A stretch of 64,000 nt of DNA from Pelodera strongyloides (taxonomy: Eukaryota; Nematoda; Chromadorea; Rhabditida; Rhabditidae): assembly GCA_036852015.1 (NCBI GenBank), contig JAANDG010000524.1:1-64000 (forward strand), written 5' to 3'. Below, one piece after another: positions 45,432 through 60,400 of the stretch. Position numbers and translations under genes: made by a program. Under the pieces are notes generated by a model. The model was not told the DNA's origin. It ran no database searches and saw nothing but the letters and a program-made list of their open reading frames with translations. Position 1 is the stretch's first letter. Every line of letters starts with the position of its first letter.

Positions 45432-48400
45432 GACCTCCTTCTTTCTACGCCCATAAACTCTCTTTCTCTCTGGGGGTTCAGAGTTCAGAGCCAGAAAGTG
45501 AGAATCAGACAGAGCTAGACGGAGCTGAAAACTCCCAAACGATAGAGATCCACTCACCAAGGTGGCTGCCCACGGATTAAACATCAGCAAAGAAATGACG
45601 GCGAACACGGCGAATGCAATTATGCAAATTGCCTGTAGTAAATGCCATCTGAGGAGTAGATACTGATCCCAGAAAGTGAAGGCAATACCTGGAAGATGAT
45701 ACAGTAACGAGAAATAAAATCAATAAAGCAAGGCATTACTTTTTCTCTCAAGAAAACTCAAGATTATCGTTGCATGTGGCTTAATTTGCCAACCTCTTAC
45801 CATCCTTTTATATGATGCACACTTATATACTTTATATAATGTGCCAATAAATTATTATTGTATGCCGAACTCTCTTCGATAAGCAATCGAAAAGTATCAA
45901 AAGAAAGTAATCCTCTCTACGGAATGTGGACAAAATCAATATATTCAATCGATAAGTCAGAAATATATCGAAGGAGCGCAGTTTACCTGTCGGATACGCG
46001 CTGAGACCATTTGCGGTGAACTCGTCGCAAACGTCGCGAATTTCCTGAAAGGAGACAAATCACACGGTGTCTTGATTGGTTTAATTTAGTTATGTTTGGA
46101 GTGGTTCGAACCACCGACACAAAGCTTGGTAGGTGAGGACACTACCACTACGCCATGAGAGCACTCCTCACTTCAATCATGTCGACGATGACGGGCGTGT
46201 CGGTGAGTCCGGTCTGATAGAAGGGAATCTGCGAATAGAGAAGACGAGGGGCTGGAGGTACTGGTTTTTGGTCCTAAAAGGAGAAATTTGAAATTCTCTC
46301 ACATCCTCCTGATGTTCTCTCTTTCTCTCCCACTCTATCCATGTGTTCTCTCTCTATAGTTCTCTCCCTCTTTCTCTCTCACGCTCTCACGATAGCGACT
46401 AACGGGAGATGCGCACCTTTCCTACTAGGAGTGTAAAAGAATAAACTTAAACCCCTACCGGGGACATTTGCCACGAGGGCGGACTGGGGAAGAAAGATGC
46501 CTGTGACACGTAGTACATCATATTGTCAATGTTGAACCACCCAGTCAAATAGTTATAGAATCCATCCTCACGAATGATACCATTCTCAACCAGTTTGATG
46601 TGGCCCAGCTGAAATGTGTATTTTTTTTTTGTTTTCTTCATCACCGTTGATTCTCGCCATCATTTTGTACGCAAAACTTTCATGAACTTAAAGGGCATGT
46701 CAAGGGGGATTCTGCGCAGAAAGGCATCTCCTGCCGCAGACTAAGTAAATCTCGAAAGGCGCCCAATACAGTAAACCCATAAAAATGGCGCCAGAGTAAA
46801 ATATTTGAGATTTTGTCATAAATGTGAACAAAACCCGCCGTAACGCACGCAAATGGGTGCGTTGCAGCGAGCCGGTAATTCAAACCGTCCCGTGGACAGC
46901 GACTTGGCTTAGCTCTGTCCATACGACTCGGATCCCATACTGAAGGAGTTTTTTGGAGGAGTTTGAAATTGATTTTCTTCTTACATGAAAGTTTTTGTTT
47001 ATTTTTATTTTCACTTTCCTTACCTTCAAAACGCAAGCTTTGTTTTGAGCCCAACGTGCAAAACCCGCTTGACATTCCCTTTAAAGATTGTGCAGGCTGT
47101 AAGCATACCTGCTACCGTTACAGTACCATGATGTGCAGGCTCTAAGGCTCTAAGCATACCAGCTACCAGCTACCGTTACCGCACTGTGGCATTACAATAC
47201 CGCTAGTGGTAGGTCGGAGAATCGAGATTTCATGGTTGAAAAGCAAGAAACCAAACTCACCCTTCCCGTACAGTTATATGTGTTTCCAAAACTGCACAAT
47301 AGTTTCTGAGCTATGTGCCCTTCGGGTGTCGGTTTCTTGTTTGGTTTCACCTTACCAGTGTTTAGGTCTGAAGTGAGGAGAATACGTGTCACTTATAATT
47401 CTGATGGTTGGGGATATATTTACGAGCCGTAAGTCAAAATCCAAGCGGGGTGCATACGTAATTACGTGGCTCCTAAATATGTATTTATGCAACTAGCATT
47501 ATGCTCTCCTGCACATTGTCAGCCTGAATCAGGAAGGGCACCGTAGTCCAGTGAAACACGGCAGAATACCGTAATCTGGTTCGATAGCATAGTACACAAC
47601 GCAACAGTAGGGCTAACATACCAAAGACATCGTTAGCTAGTTCCTGCTCAAGGGCGACGTCGAGGGACTGAAGCCACACACGGACAAGCGACATCCAGTA
47701 GGGTTGTTTGAAGGTGCCCTCATCAGTTCGGATCATGAATGAGGTGTTGGCTGCAAAGGAAGTATTTGAGTAAAAGACGAGTGTAAGTGCAGGGTCAGGG
47801 TGCGACAAAGAGTCCCACCTCCAGGGTATGTAAGTCGCATACACTAGTGGTAAGTTAGTAAGCAAGCCAATATATTTTCCAGGGTCCCTATACAACCGTA
47901 ACTTCACATTATATGTAGCAACAGAATCCGCAACTATGAAAATGTGTTTACTTAAAATGCAAAAAGCATAATATTACGACCGGAATCGAACCAGCGGTCG
48001 TTTCATAGAGAAAATCAACTAACCCAATCGTGCTCGGAATTCTTCAATTTGAGCTTGTTGCCTTGGAATGTCAATTGTTTCACTGCGTAGCACGGCGAAC
48101 ATGGGATAGAAGGAGAAGTATTTTTCGCGGGCCTGAAATTATAATAATATTATTGTTAGTAATAGAAAAGCATAAAATATTAATATCTTTTAGAACTTAG
48201 CTTGCAGAGTTCAGACGTTTACATTTACAGACTGAGCCTGAGTCCGTAGTATAGTAAGCGGGAAAGCCACACAAATTTGCATATTGAACAGGTCTAGCAT
48301 AGTGGGCTTCACAAAAATCTACCCTCAAGAAAGCTGCTGGTGCAGTATGTTCTGGTAAAACGTCCGAAAGTTCCAATCCTAGCGTTGATGTGTACATTCC

Positions 48401-51400
48401 ATAGCAGCCAAAGACGGTCATAGCGGCGGTAATAGACAGCACAAAGATCTGTAATGTCATATATTAAATATTAAATATTTATTAACACTAAAATGTGTGC
48501 ATCAATATGATGAAAGATATTCAGCAACAACTGAATGGCCACATATATATAACATATAAGAGTATATTGGCAATAATTACTATACAGAATACAAATTGAT
48601 AAAAAATATTGTTAATAACATGCCCCCATGCCCATGAAACACAGGTGCTAAGCTCAACTTACAAAGGGTTTATTTATCTCCTTGTTTATCTATTTGTAAG
48701 AGCGAAACGCTGCATGTTTGAACATTTAAATAGCTTGCTTTCTGCTTATCAAAAAAAAAAATACATACCTTAAATCCAGTATTTTTAAGCGCTGGAATAT
48801 AGTAGTATGTGAGGAAACCGCCAACAGTATACCACGGTTGCTCACGCTCCCACTAAATATAGTGTATTGAATACATACATATAAAACGTGTATGAATATA
48901 ATGCAAAACATATGTATAATATCAATGAACAAATCCTTTGATGTGTAACACGTAACACCAAAAAAAGGCTTCTACAGCTTTTCTACTAAGAATACGAATA
49001 GTTGTAGTTATAACTTTTTATTTGTGTATTGTCCAAGGACCAAAAAGAATTCTCTATGAATTCTTTTTGGATTTCTTGCTCTTGTCTACCAGAAGGAAGA
49101 TGGCAACTATACGTAGTTGCTGCTTATTACATTTATGCATTTATGCCTTCCCTGAAACGCATATGCGAGCGTTTTCTAAACAAATAGCGGTTTGATAAAA
49201 ATCAAACCTTTTCTGCATGTTCGGCTTCTTTTCCATTGAGTGATTGCGCGAGTTCGGCCTTTGAAGAGACCTAAATGTAAGGTATCAGATTTTAAAGCGG
49301 GGTAACACCTGGTTTTTTGGAATGTATGTTTGACACTGTACTACCATGTAGCGAACTTTGACGTACTCTGATCCTCAACCGCGCAGCACACCGAGCACCC
49401 AGCCGCATGTGCCCCTTCTTAATTGTTGATGCACTTCGCGGATGGGTGCGCCGCTATAGTGCTGCGTTTTCTAGTCTTCTTCTATTCATTTGCATATTTT
49501 CCATCTGGGATACGTTTCAAAAAAAGCTTAAGAACTGCACAAAAAACTCGTGTTTAATTCGGGTGGAACAATATCTTCTAATTGTAAGTTATTTCGACGG
49601 CCTATTCTCACTGGAAATGGCAAACATGAGTTTTTGGCCGTTGCAAACGCGGGTGCGCAATTTGAAGTGCGCGCATACGCATCCACGTAATGCACCCCAA
49701 GATGCAGCGAAGGCGGCTGGAGGGTACGCAGTACGTTGCGCTGTTGAGGACGAGATTTTGCTCCTACCTCCTGCATGTTGGTCTTGCTGGGTAGTGAGTC
49801 AATGTCCGTTTCTGGTTCATTGCTTCCACAGCAATAGCACAGGTCACGCTTGCCCTAAATTAATCAATAATTAATAAATATATTTTACATGAACATAGTC
49901 TGCCTTATCTTTGATTCACACGTTTGATTCAAATATTACAGCTAAATTATTAAAGGGTCTAAACGGCTTAGGTTCAGTCACTTCACAATCAAATACAACG
50001 AAAAATTATGCAGACTTGTGCGCGCATTGTGTGCCGACGCAGCGCCATAACTTAGCCAATTATGCAACTCATTACCTTCTTAACGCGTCGCAGGTCGATC
50101 TCAATAAATGCCGGGAAGATGATCATCAGCGACAGAAGGTTGAAGATTAGGAGAATCGCGGTCTGAAATGTTCAAAACTTTTTATTTCAAAACATTCCTT
50201 CCAAAAACTAAATTTACTAAATATATATATTATCGGGGAAGGAGCTTAAAAATCCAATATTCAATTATGATTGGCTGCTTAGGGCCCATTGTCTGTTTCT
50301 GTCTTGTTTTATGTGTTTGTATTGTATTGGCCCTCTTTTGGACCCTAATGTCTTGCTAATTAGTGTAATTAGCGTAATTTTCATAATTGTAGTGCATTGT
50401 ACAAAACACAGATAGATCGGTAGGGGTGGAAGTGATCTATTAAAGTGTACTAATTGAAAAACATTCCATGAGGTACTAGGCACTCGGCAAATCTTATACA
50501 GTGATGAGAGTCTGATCTACACAAGCCCCAGCGGGTAACAAATGTGCGTCAACAGCATCCAAAAGTGCGTCAACTGTAACAAAAAGCCAATGTGCGCAAG
50601 CGTTACCTGAGCGCAGAACGATCTCAGAGCCGGTATAGGGAGTACTGTGCCGGCGATAAAAGCCAGAATATTATTGCACGAAGTGACCATGACAGAGAGT
50701 CCAGTTTCCTTGAGAAGTACGCCCATTTCATTTCTGAATCAAATAAGTTTTTTTTTTGAAGGAACGAGTACTCAATTCATCTTATATAACTTTGATGTCA
50801 ACACGTAATCAACATCGCGTAAATACAAAAAGTATTTTAAAAATTGCACATTTTACAACGAGAAACAAAGAGAGTGCGAAGGTAAGCACTCAAAGCAACT
50901 TGTTTCAAAAATAAAATAAAAATTACTTCTTCACTGTGTGTATAATCTCGTCGTAGTTGTGCAGCAACAAGAACATGTCATCAATTCCAAGTCCCAAAGA
51001 TAGGAAGGGAACAATCTGGAAAGTTAGTTCTACACAATCCAGTAAGTTCTGTTTAAGGCGGGCCACGTCACTACTCTGATCTTCGTGTGTGGTCTCAAGC
51101 ACCTTGAGACCACCTACGAAGAGCTGAGTAGTTAGCGACTGGAACATTTTGTTTGGCAATGTATTCAGTTGTTTCGAAATCATGCAATGGAACGGTGGAA
51201 CTCCAGAGGGTATTTCATACCATCCAGCAAGTCAAAACAATACGCGAAAAGTCTGAGACCCACGTTGAGCCAGAGACTAATCAGGAGTGATCTGAGACCA
51301 CCCACGAAGAGTCAATGGCATCCACGCATGTTCTGAGACCACCCTGGACATGCAGGGATCATGCAGAAGTGACCTGGGACCACCAATGAAGAGCCACATA

Positions 51401-54400
51401 TCATTCATACAGTAGTGATCTGAGACCACCTACGAAGCGCCAAAGACCACCCAGGAGTAGCTCGAGACCACCCATACCAATCAGACCAAATAGCCTACCT
51501 GTGTGGTGGCCGCGTTGAAATGGATTCCCATCATTGTCGCAATTCCCAGTCCACAAATGGACGAATAAGTGACGAGCATTGTGCCGACAAATGACAACAT
51601 CACGTTTGATTGGACAGCCAACCACCAGCCGGAGAAGCGCGCCTGCGTCCACGCCGCGTAGAACACCTTCAAATGTATTTGTTATTTGATGTACGAAATC
51701 GATTTTTTTTTGAGCGGAGTATTCTATTTTTTACTATTTAGTGCAATGCCATGAGGTTATTTTATGCGATGTTTTTTCTTATCATTTCACAATTGTTTAC
51801 ATGTTTCGTTGTCATTTTCCATCCCATGTGGGATGTGTGGCTATATGCTAATAAATGTTATGTTATGTATTTTATTCTCTGTTCTTCTACTGCACGTTTC
51901 CCACGAAACAAAAATAAATCCCGCGTTTCCTGACAGGCTAGCAATCCCACGCAATAAGAAAAGTCACATGCTTCCTGACAGATTAGCCAATCGCGTTTCC
52001 CGCTAGTTTGGGAGGAAACATGGGATTATGATTTCCGCTAAACTGTAAATGAAGAACAAGTTGTGCACATACTGACAACATAGCTTTTGATAGAAAAAGT
52101 CATGATGGTATTGTAAACATGCCCTTCTACATATTTCTTGTACACAACTTGATTTGAGGCAAGTTAACAGGAATTAAAATGTAAGTTACAGAAATGGACG
52201 AGAAAGCTAGTTAGCTGGCTATTGAGAGTCAAATGTAGTTATTGAGCGACTGAGAGGTAACTAAAGAGCCAGGGACATGCAGAGACAGAGGGAGAAAGAG
52301 AAAGAGAAAATCATGTAAATAAAATCTACGCACCATAAGCACGTATCCCATGATGATGATACCGTAGTTGAACTGCGAGAACTCTTCGAGCATATCAGCA
52401 ATGGAGGTAGAGGCGAGAGGGTGAAATTGACGAACGCCTTCGATCTGAAAGATAAGAATAATAAAAGTAAGATAAATCCATTATATCAAAACTCAGTAAG
52501 GTCACGTAGGTAGTTGGCCCCTCTTGCTAGGGATTGGGTGCCCTTATTACTTCAGTTTAGTGTTTACGTTTGTATGTATTTATTCAGAGACTTTCTTTCA
52601 GAAAGTTTAGATATAAAGATACATAAGCCAGCCGAATCCACGGAAACGGTTCAGGAGGGCCTTGCGCCCATGCGGAGCTAGACAACATGACCCCATAGTA
52701 AGCATCATGGTTAAAACCTACTCGGCATCGATCTAATTATTCTATAAGAAAATGATATGTAGGTTTTGCATAACCAAGGCGTATAGCTATGTAATTTGTA
52801 CATGTTGCCCCTTTATAACCCGTTAGCGTTATTTCGCTGAAAATCCGCCGAATCTGCAAGGAAAAACGACTAAGTTGTACGGAATTTCGATACGTTTCAA
52901 ACTGTTTTTAAGAAAAAAAGCTCTGCTAATTTCAGCAATTGTCCAATTACGAAATCCTCCATTATGGCCATTTGCGAAATGTGTTACGCACAGACAAAGA
53001 CCTAATTCAGCTAGATCAAAAAAATTGTTCTACACTAAAAGAATCCCATTGTGACTGTCTAGCTGTTACTCAAGCAAGGTAAACGATCAATATCTTAGTG
53101 AAGGTTGTCCAAGGTAAGGTCTCCCTACACTGGGAAACTAAAACAGTCTCCCTATACCGCACCTGCACGGCACGATTTGGGGGTGCGGATCTAGCGGCGC
53201 ACCCCACTTTTTTTTGGTACGGCACCGCATCCAAAACTGGTGCGGCACTGGAGCCAAGTTTCGCGTTGGAAGGTGATAAGCGAATTCATCCCACCTCAAA
53301 GTTAACCTTATGATTGTAAAGGTTCTTGGTGAAGTTTCTCTGCCACGAGAAAAGTACGTCCTGTGCCTTTCCGGGGTTCCAAGTGCCAACGTCCAAGTTA
53401 GGCTTCTTGTCTTTGTTGCCTCCGTCCTAAAGAAGAAACTTTAATATTAAATATTTATTAACACATAAAATGTGTGCATCGAAACTAAAATAGACAGTCA
53501 TAAGACAATTAGAGACACTGCTAACCATGTGGAGTAAAGTAGTAGCTCACATGTTTCGGAAATGATTGTATATAACAAAATCTAAATTAACTCAGGCAAA
53601 CATTACGTTTTTAAAATAGCAGACGAGGAAACTATTTTAAAGAAAAATACAAAAATACTTCAATAAACAACAAACCTTGTATCTCAAGTAAATATCAAAG
53701 GGACTGGCCACGAGGAAAACTGACTGCAGGGCTTCGGCCGTGGCAATTCTAAACGATATTCAGTTGTAGAACAAAGATCTTCAAAAAGTTTCACTTATTG
53801 TTAGGGTGTAAGTCTGTCTGTAATCTGCAACTTTCGTTAGGGTGAATAGAGCTCACCAAGGACACAAAGAAGCGCCTAAGTTTTCTAAGGTATATACACA
53901 CTTGTATGATACACCTGTCCATTTTTCTTTTACCCGATTGCTAATCGACTACAGTACAAATGGTTTCTTGCTTTCTCTTCATCATATTATTTGATGCACA
54001 CCTCGGTGTTATTTAATAAATAAATAAATAAATAAGGTCGTACTCAAACTAACAGTCAAGAAAATCTTTAAAACTCACTTTTTTCCATCGGCAGATCGCT
54101 TAATTCCGCCGACAATCAAATCTTCAGGCCATTCCATAATGTTCTTGCCGAACCCTTTGCAACCACTCGTCAACGTCTAAAATCAATAAATCGATAAACG
54201 GTTCTTACTTTGAAGTACTAAGCTACAGTACTAAGTTAGACATTACTTAAAAGAACTGATCAATGGTTGATTATTAGATGTAGCAAGTTTATGCACGGCA
54301 ACCAGCTCCATAGTGAATAAGCTGTACGTTGCATATATTTTTCCCATGAATTGTATGTGTGCATAATAAATTATTATAATAAACGCACTAAACTTATCAT

Positions 54401-57400
54401 AAATATGCATTGAACGATTGAACATAGTACTAACTTCTGCGGCGCATGCATGAAGTGTTAGTGCCATAGTTTATGTTCATTGAGCCCACGTACTTTTAAA
54501 GATCCAATAATTCTAGTAAGTTCTTTTCGTGTTTGTAAATTCCCTATAACATATTAATCAAATTTTATTCTATCTATCGCTTACATCTCCATATTGTGGG
54601 TAGCGTGGCTGTTCTTCCTTGGTGAGGAACTCTCCCCATTTATTTGGGTTCTCGGACATCCATTTCACAAATGATCTACCGTACTCCATACAGTGACGCT
54701 CTTCCGGAGTGGGACCCTTTTTGTCGAGAGAGGTGGCTGAATGGTTCAGGATTTAGGATTTTTTACGAAATGCGCTAGAGTGAGGGAGAGAGTTACAGAG
54801 TTAAGAGTGGCAGAGAGTGAGAGAGAGACTAGAGTCACAGAGAGAGAGAGAGAGAGAAAAGTAAAGAGAGAGAAAAGAGAAGAGAGAGAGAAAAGATGTA
54901 GATAGTCAGAAAGCTAATGTGGAATGCTGAAGTAGTGCCCAGTGAGATCCATTGCAGCTCTGCTTCAAGTGGCACCAGAGAACGCACAAAGAACGATCAA
55001 TTCTGAATGGACTTACAATTTATTCCGTCAACCGAGTAATCGGAATCGTCTTCATACGCATAATAATCCTCGTCCTTCTTGTTTGTTTTGGGTTTCGCAG
55101 ATGCTCCACTATGTGTAATATCGGCAGCGCGCTTTCTCCGCTTTTTACCTGAAAGGATTACTGTATTACTCTGGATATGAATATAGGAGCCTTAACACTT
55201 GCCGTGTACTGTAATGATGCGCAGTGTACTTTAAAATGAGAAAATTTTTATGTATGAAACCTTAGGAGCGTAATTAGGATTGACAAAGTTAACCTAGCTA
55301 TACCATAACGGTTCACCGAAGCCAACTTGTCCAGAACTCTAAAAGTTTGTTACAATTAGTGACGACAACATATAAAGGACAAGCTCGAACTAACCGAAAA
55401 TATCCAATACGAGCGAATCAGCGTCCTCATTTTTGTTCTCCTAAAATATGCACATGTTGTTTTTTTATTACACCGAAAAAAAGACACATAGACAACAAAT
55501 TTTGCCTTTTACATGGGCTTTTGCACTTGCACAACAAAGTGGATTTTTAGGTAATTTTCGAATAATTATTAAAAATATAAAAAAGCACCTTTATCTCCTC
55601 TTTATCTAGTTCCACACGGTCTGTTCGTTTCATGTTCCATTCGGTGAACTTCACTAGGGCGGCACATCTACAATTTAATTAAATATATTTTTGTGAAAGG
55701 TTTTTCTTTTTTTGAGCCTTGGTTATGGTCCATACCCAGCGTTCAAGCGAAAAAACCGCCGGTTTTTGAAACGCATCGAATACACCTGCATTCTTATGCA
55801 TCTTATGCAAATGAACATAAATTAGAATAAAAAATTGAGCTTAATTGGAGTAGCATAAATACGTAAGAATTCAGTTGTCCACGATGCGTTTCAAAAACCG
55901 GCCGGCATTTCGCTTTAAAGGATCGCAGTCACTACAAATTCATATTTTTTATTCGCTTTTCATTAAATATTCAAATATATGAAGAAAACTACGGTTCCAG
56001 CACCAAAGTACGGCAAAACAAACTCAGGGAGAGAAATCACTGCGTATGAGTTTTACTAATATACCGTAGTTTATAATTGCCCGTATAGAGTTTCATAATA
56101 AATACCCTGCAGTGATAAACCACGCGCCAGGTGTAACACTGCAGGCTGTTCACTCTCCAAGTACCCCTGACAATTGCATATATGCACCGCCGACGGTCAT
56201 TTACCAAAACCCATTTTCATTGATTTCTCTCCCTGAGTTCGCTTTTATGTGGCTTTTTACTGGCTGCATATTGTTTTATAAATCTTCTTGCATTTTATAA
56301 GAATCGAGTAAAATGTTGAATGACTGCGTCCCTTTAAAAGTTTTGAAAGCGGTACCAAGGAAAACATTAATAAACTTCTAGAGCATTGTCACCTAAGTAC
56401 ATGTTGTGAAACATTGCTTTTCGGAAAAGAGGAAAGTAGAGAAACCCAGACAAAGCTAATAAATTGTATGTAGTATTTGAAGATACATAAATATATAGTT
56501 CCGAAAAAGAGTACTGACTACAACTGCAAAACACACTGCGCAGGGGGATATTGCAGCGCTTAGAATTTTACGCTAGTGCGTCGTTGCGCAGCTCCTGCGC
56601 AGCCAAAGGCAGCGCGTAGAAGTTCGCGCCCTGCATGCCGCTGCGCAGCTCCCGCTGCCGAACTCTTGGTACAAGCACACAGAATTTCATCTCAAATATA
56701 TACAAGTAAACTAACTTGTCGAAGTAGTTGGGCGACGTCTTCGGGCATTCATAATCAAGGGGATCTATACATGGACGGTCAAGGTATGCAGCACCGATGC
56801 CAGCCTAATTAAAACATTCATTAAAATGTATCTTTAAATGGGTTTTTCCCAAACTACCCTATTTTCAACCAGGTACCGTATTTCTTTTAAAATGTATTTT
56901 TATGTATGCCATATATTAGTAAAACTCTGGCTAGTTCAATCTTTCTCCAGCGAAGTTTTTTTATCGTTAATTAAAAGATAGAAGTCGTACTTTTTGAAAA
57001 ATGCATTACCGCACTTTGCATTCATTGCGCATTTATTGTGCAAGTCACTTACCCGTTCGAAAAAGTTCCCGACCGGTCCCAAGTCGAATAGTTGGCCGAC
57101 TTCTGTCATTACGGCTGTCGGATCCAGATTCTTCCACGTGACATCGCCTTCGGGAAGAGAAGTGACGAAAGCGGAGGCAGCGCCACTAAAAACTACTGCA
57201 TAACTAGGGTATTCTGCACCCGCGTGCTTCAGGTGTACTGTAACCGTTCGATGAAACTTTGGTAAGTATTGCAGCTGCAGACGCGTTGTTACGCGTTGCG
57301 TATACCTCCTTTCTTCTGATAAAGGTATGGTATTACCGTGCTACCGCAAGAATAACAATATTGTTACCGCCAAGCAGGTAACGTGCAGTTGGATATTGAA

Positions 57401-60400
57401 ATATTGTGGTTGGAGTACTAGTATCTAGATGTCGACATACCCTAGATTAATGGGCGGAGTGGGTCCCAATGGCTTGGCACCCTCCCAGAAACAATCGATC
57501 GGGGTGATCCATATACATGGAATCATCTTATCGAGCATCGAGTTTAGGACCTAAAGATTAGGGTCGTTAGACCTAGATGTATTAGGTTAAGAAATAAATA
57601 GGCTTAACTCGTAAGCGTATTACCACCTAATGTCCACTGATCATTAACGACCTCGGCGATTATGCCTATTTAGAGAGAGCGCAGCGAGAGATGGAGAGAG
57701 AGAGAGGGAGATAGAGAGAGAGAGAGGAGAGAGGGAGAGCGAGAGATAGAGAGGAGAGAGGGAGAGCAAGAGAGAGAGAAGGTGAGACAGAAGCGTGAAG
57801 GAGAGACAGACAGAGAGGAGAGAGGGAGAGCGAGAGAGAGAGAGACAGACGGAGGAGAGCGAGAGAGAGAGAAGGTGAGACAGAATGAGAATAAAATTAT
57901 CCATACCTTTGCCAATGGAGTATTTTGGAAATTCGGTGCTGGTGGTTTGAAGCAGAGATCGGCAAGTCGCCACGATCTAAAATTTCACTTCAGATTATTT
58001 GCATCGCATATTTAGGAAGACTGAACCGTTGAACCGGACAAACACAGTGCCAGCGCTGGTCAATCCAGAGCCTGATACTGTTGTGCCAACTGTCGTTGTC
58101 GAAGTCCTCATGCTGATGCTCAGGTTGATATATTGTAGGTGTTCTCATTATTCGTATAAAAATTAAGATTGTAATTTTAAGCCGGTACTTATTTAATTAG
58201 AATGGTTAATTAATTAGGAATTAGGATGGTTAATCAAAAATAGGGGTCACTTGAAATGGGCCTGACCCTTTAATTAATCAAACCCTTACTCTCCGTGCAG
58301 ATCCACCGTGTAGTTGGCAATCTCCTCCATAAGTGTAACGTGTCGGAGCAGACCCTCTTTTGTTAGAACATTTTCCCCGTCATGTCTTGGCGTTTGAATG
58401 ACAACCTAAAGTTACAAATTTATAAATATAACTGTAAACCGCACAAAATAACTCATAGTCTATCGCACTCGGATATGTCCTGGCTCCTGACTCATGCTGA
58501 AAAAAATGGGTACTAATGGTTCGGCTTCAGGTGGGTGCACCATACCTTTGCAGTGTTTTCAATGTATAAAAAATTGCTAAAAAATCATAGTATGAACCTT
58601 GTCCCTCAAGTCTAATGATGTACAGTAGTCAGTCGTTATTTATGGTGAGCTGTGAATTCTAAATGGCCAGAAATCAATTTGTTTTGAATATATAGACCTA
58701 CAAAACACAAAATATTAATAAATTAACCTGGAATCCTCCGCCCAGCCCGTTTTCTTTAGGTAGTTCTGGTCCTCTCCGCGGTTGTGCGGCACCTTGAGTG
58801 ACTTTTGCCGGTTGGATGGGCGCGGCGTCCCTTCGTATCTATATAATATAATATTATATTATATTATATATTATTAATAATTTCATTTATAATAAAATAT
58901 ATTATTATATTATTATATTATTAATTATTTCATTTATTGCAAGGTGATTAGATAAACGACGTGAGCTAAACTAACAAAACAATCAATGTCAAATATAATA
59001 CTTTAGAAAGCCTACCCGATTATGCGTTTGTCGTACATGATTTAAAAAGTTTAGCTCTTCTTCAAGTCGGCCGCCTTCTGAACAAACAAACAAAATTTTT
59101 ATTTGGGACTTTTAATTTGAAGAACCACAGGAAAACGAACTAATTGCCGAAACCACAAAAAAAACCGTCGTTGGCCCGTACAGTTTTTGCCGAAAAAAAA
59201 CATTTCGTGACTGGTTCGTGACCATTTGGTGACCAGTTGATGACGGTTTTCGATAAAACTTGGTCACGAAATGGGCTCACCCGTTTCCTATGATAGATGT
59301 TCTCTCGTGAGCCTGATTAATTAGCCGGCGTATAAAACACCGCATTTTTGTATGATATGTACCTTTATGTATTACGATGTGCTTTTTATCTTCTATACTA
59401 ATTTTCGCAGCTCTGGGTTTCTACGAAAACACTTTAACTGACTTTAACAATAGGGGCATGTGCTAAAGGCCTAAAGGAAACCTAAACTTATTTATTTTAG
59501 TGTTAAATCGGAATACCGGTCGGTTTTTGAAACACATAGAGTACACCAGCATTTTTATGCAGCCTATGCAAATGAACATAAATTAGAATAAAAAATCGAG
59601 GTAAATTCGAGCAAATTAGCATAAATGTGTAAGAATTAAGTTGTCCACGGTGCGTTTCAGAAACCGGCCGATATTTCGCTTTAAGATTGAAAAACTCACG
59701 CGGTACCCATAGTTTAACAATGTCGACTTCAATAACAACATCCTTGAGGCCAACACAGCATAATGTGTAGAGAATCATTGAAATTATTGCCACGGTTTTT
59801 GGCCATTTTTGAATAAAACACCCTGAAATTGGTTTTTTTTTACAGTACGGTATATCAGCATACGGTAGGCCGAAGTCTTGTTCTGATAATTGATAATGAT
59901 CCTAAAGAACATTTAATAATCAAATGAATAATACATATTTTCGTTTAAGGAATAAAGCTCCTTTGTTCAAGGTTGGCTCAATAGAGTGCTCAAATACTAT
60001 GAGACTATGACTTGTACCGCAGAGTTCTTGATGAGATGCCATATTCACCACTACGATTCCCTCGGGGAAACGTTCCCTGGGGACAGAAAATAGCATCTAC
60101 TGTGAGACTCGCAGAGCAGAGAAACAGACGGGGAATTCGCCTTGGGGAAACGGGTGGTGTGGTGAATATGGCCTCAGTACTTCAGAACCTCTAGGTGTTG
60201 CCAGCATGTTTACCATGTCCACAGGACAGGTCGGAGGTGCAATTATATTATAGTATTCTCCAATTAAATTAATTCATTAACTAATTAAAACTAATTAAAG
60301 AAAACTAATTACCTAATTTAAATAAGGACTGTTGGAAGAATGACCGTGAATATAACGCTATCCGATTGCCTTGCGCGAGACCCTAAAAGGAGGTGGAGAT

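Noticed and set aside
57644..57973. Ser/Leu-rich 109-codon frame
   Set aside because: Translation of an (AG)n microsatellite next to a Patched exon.
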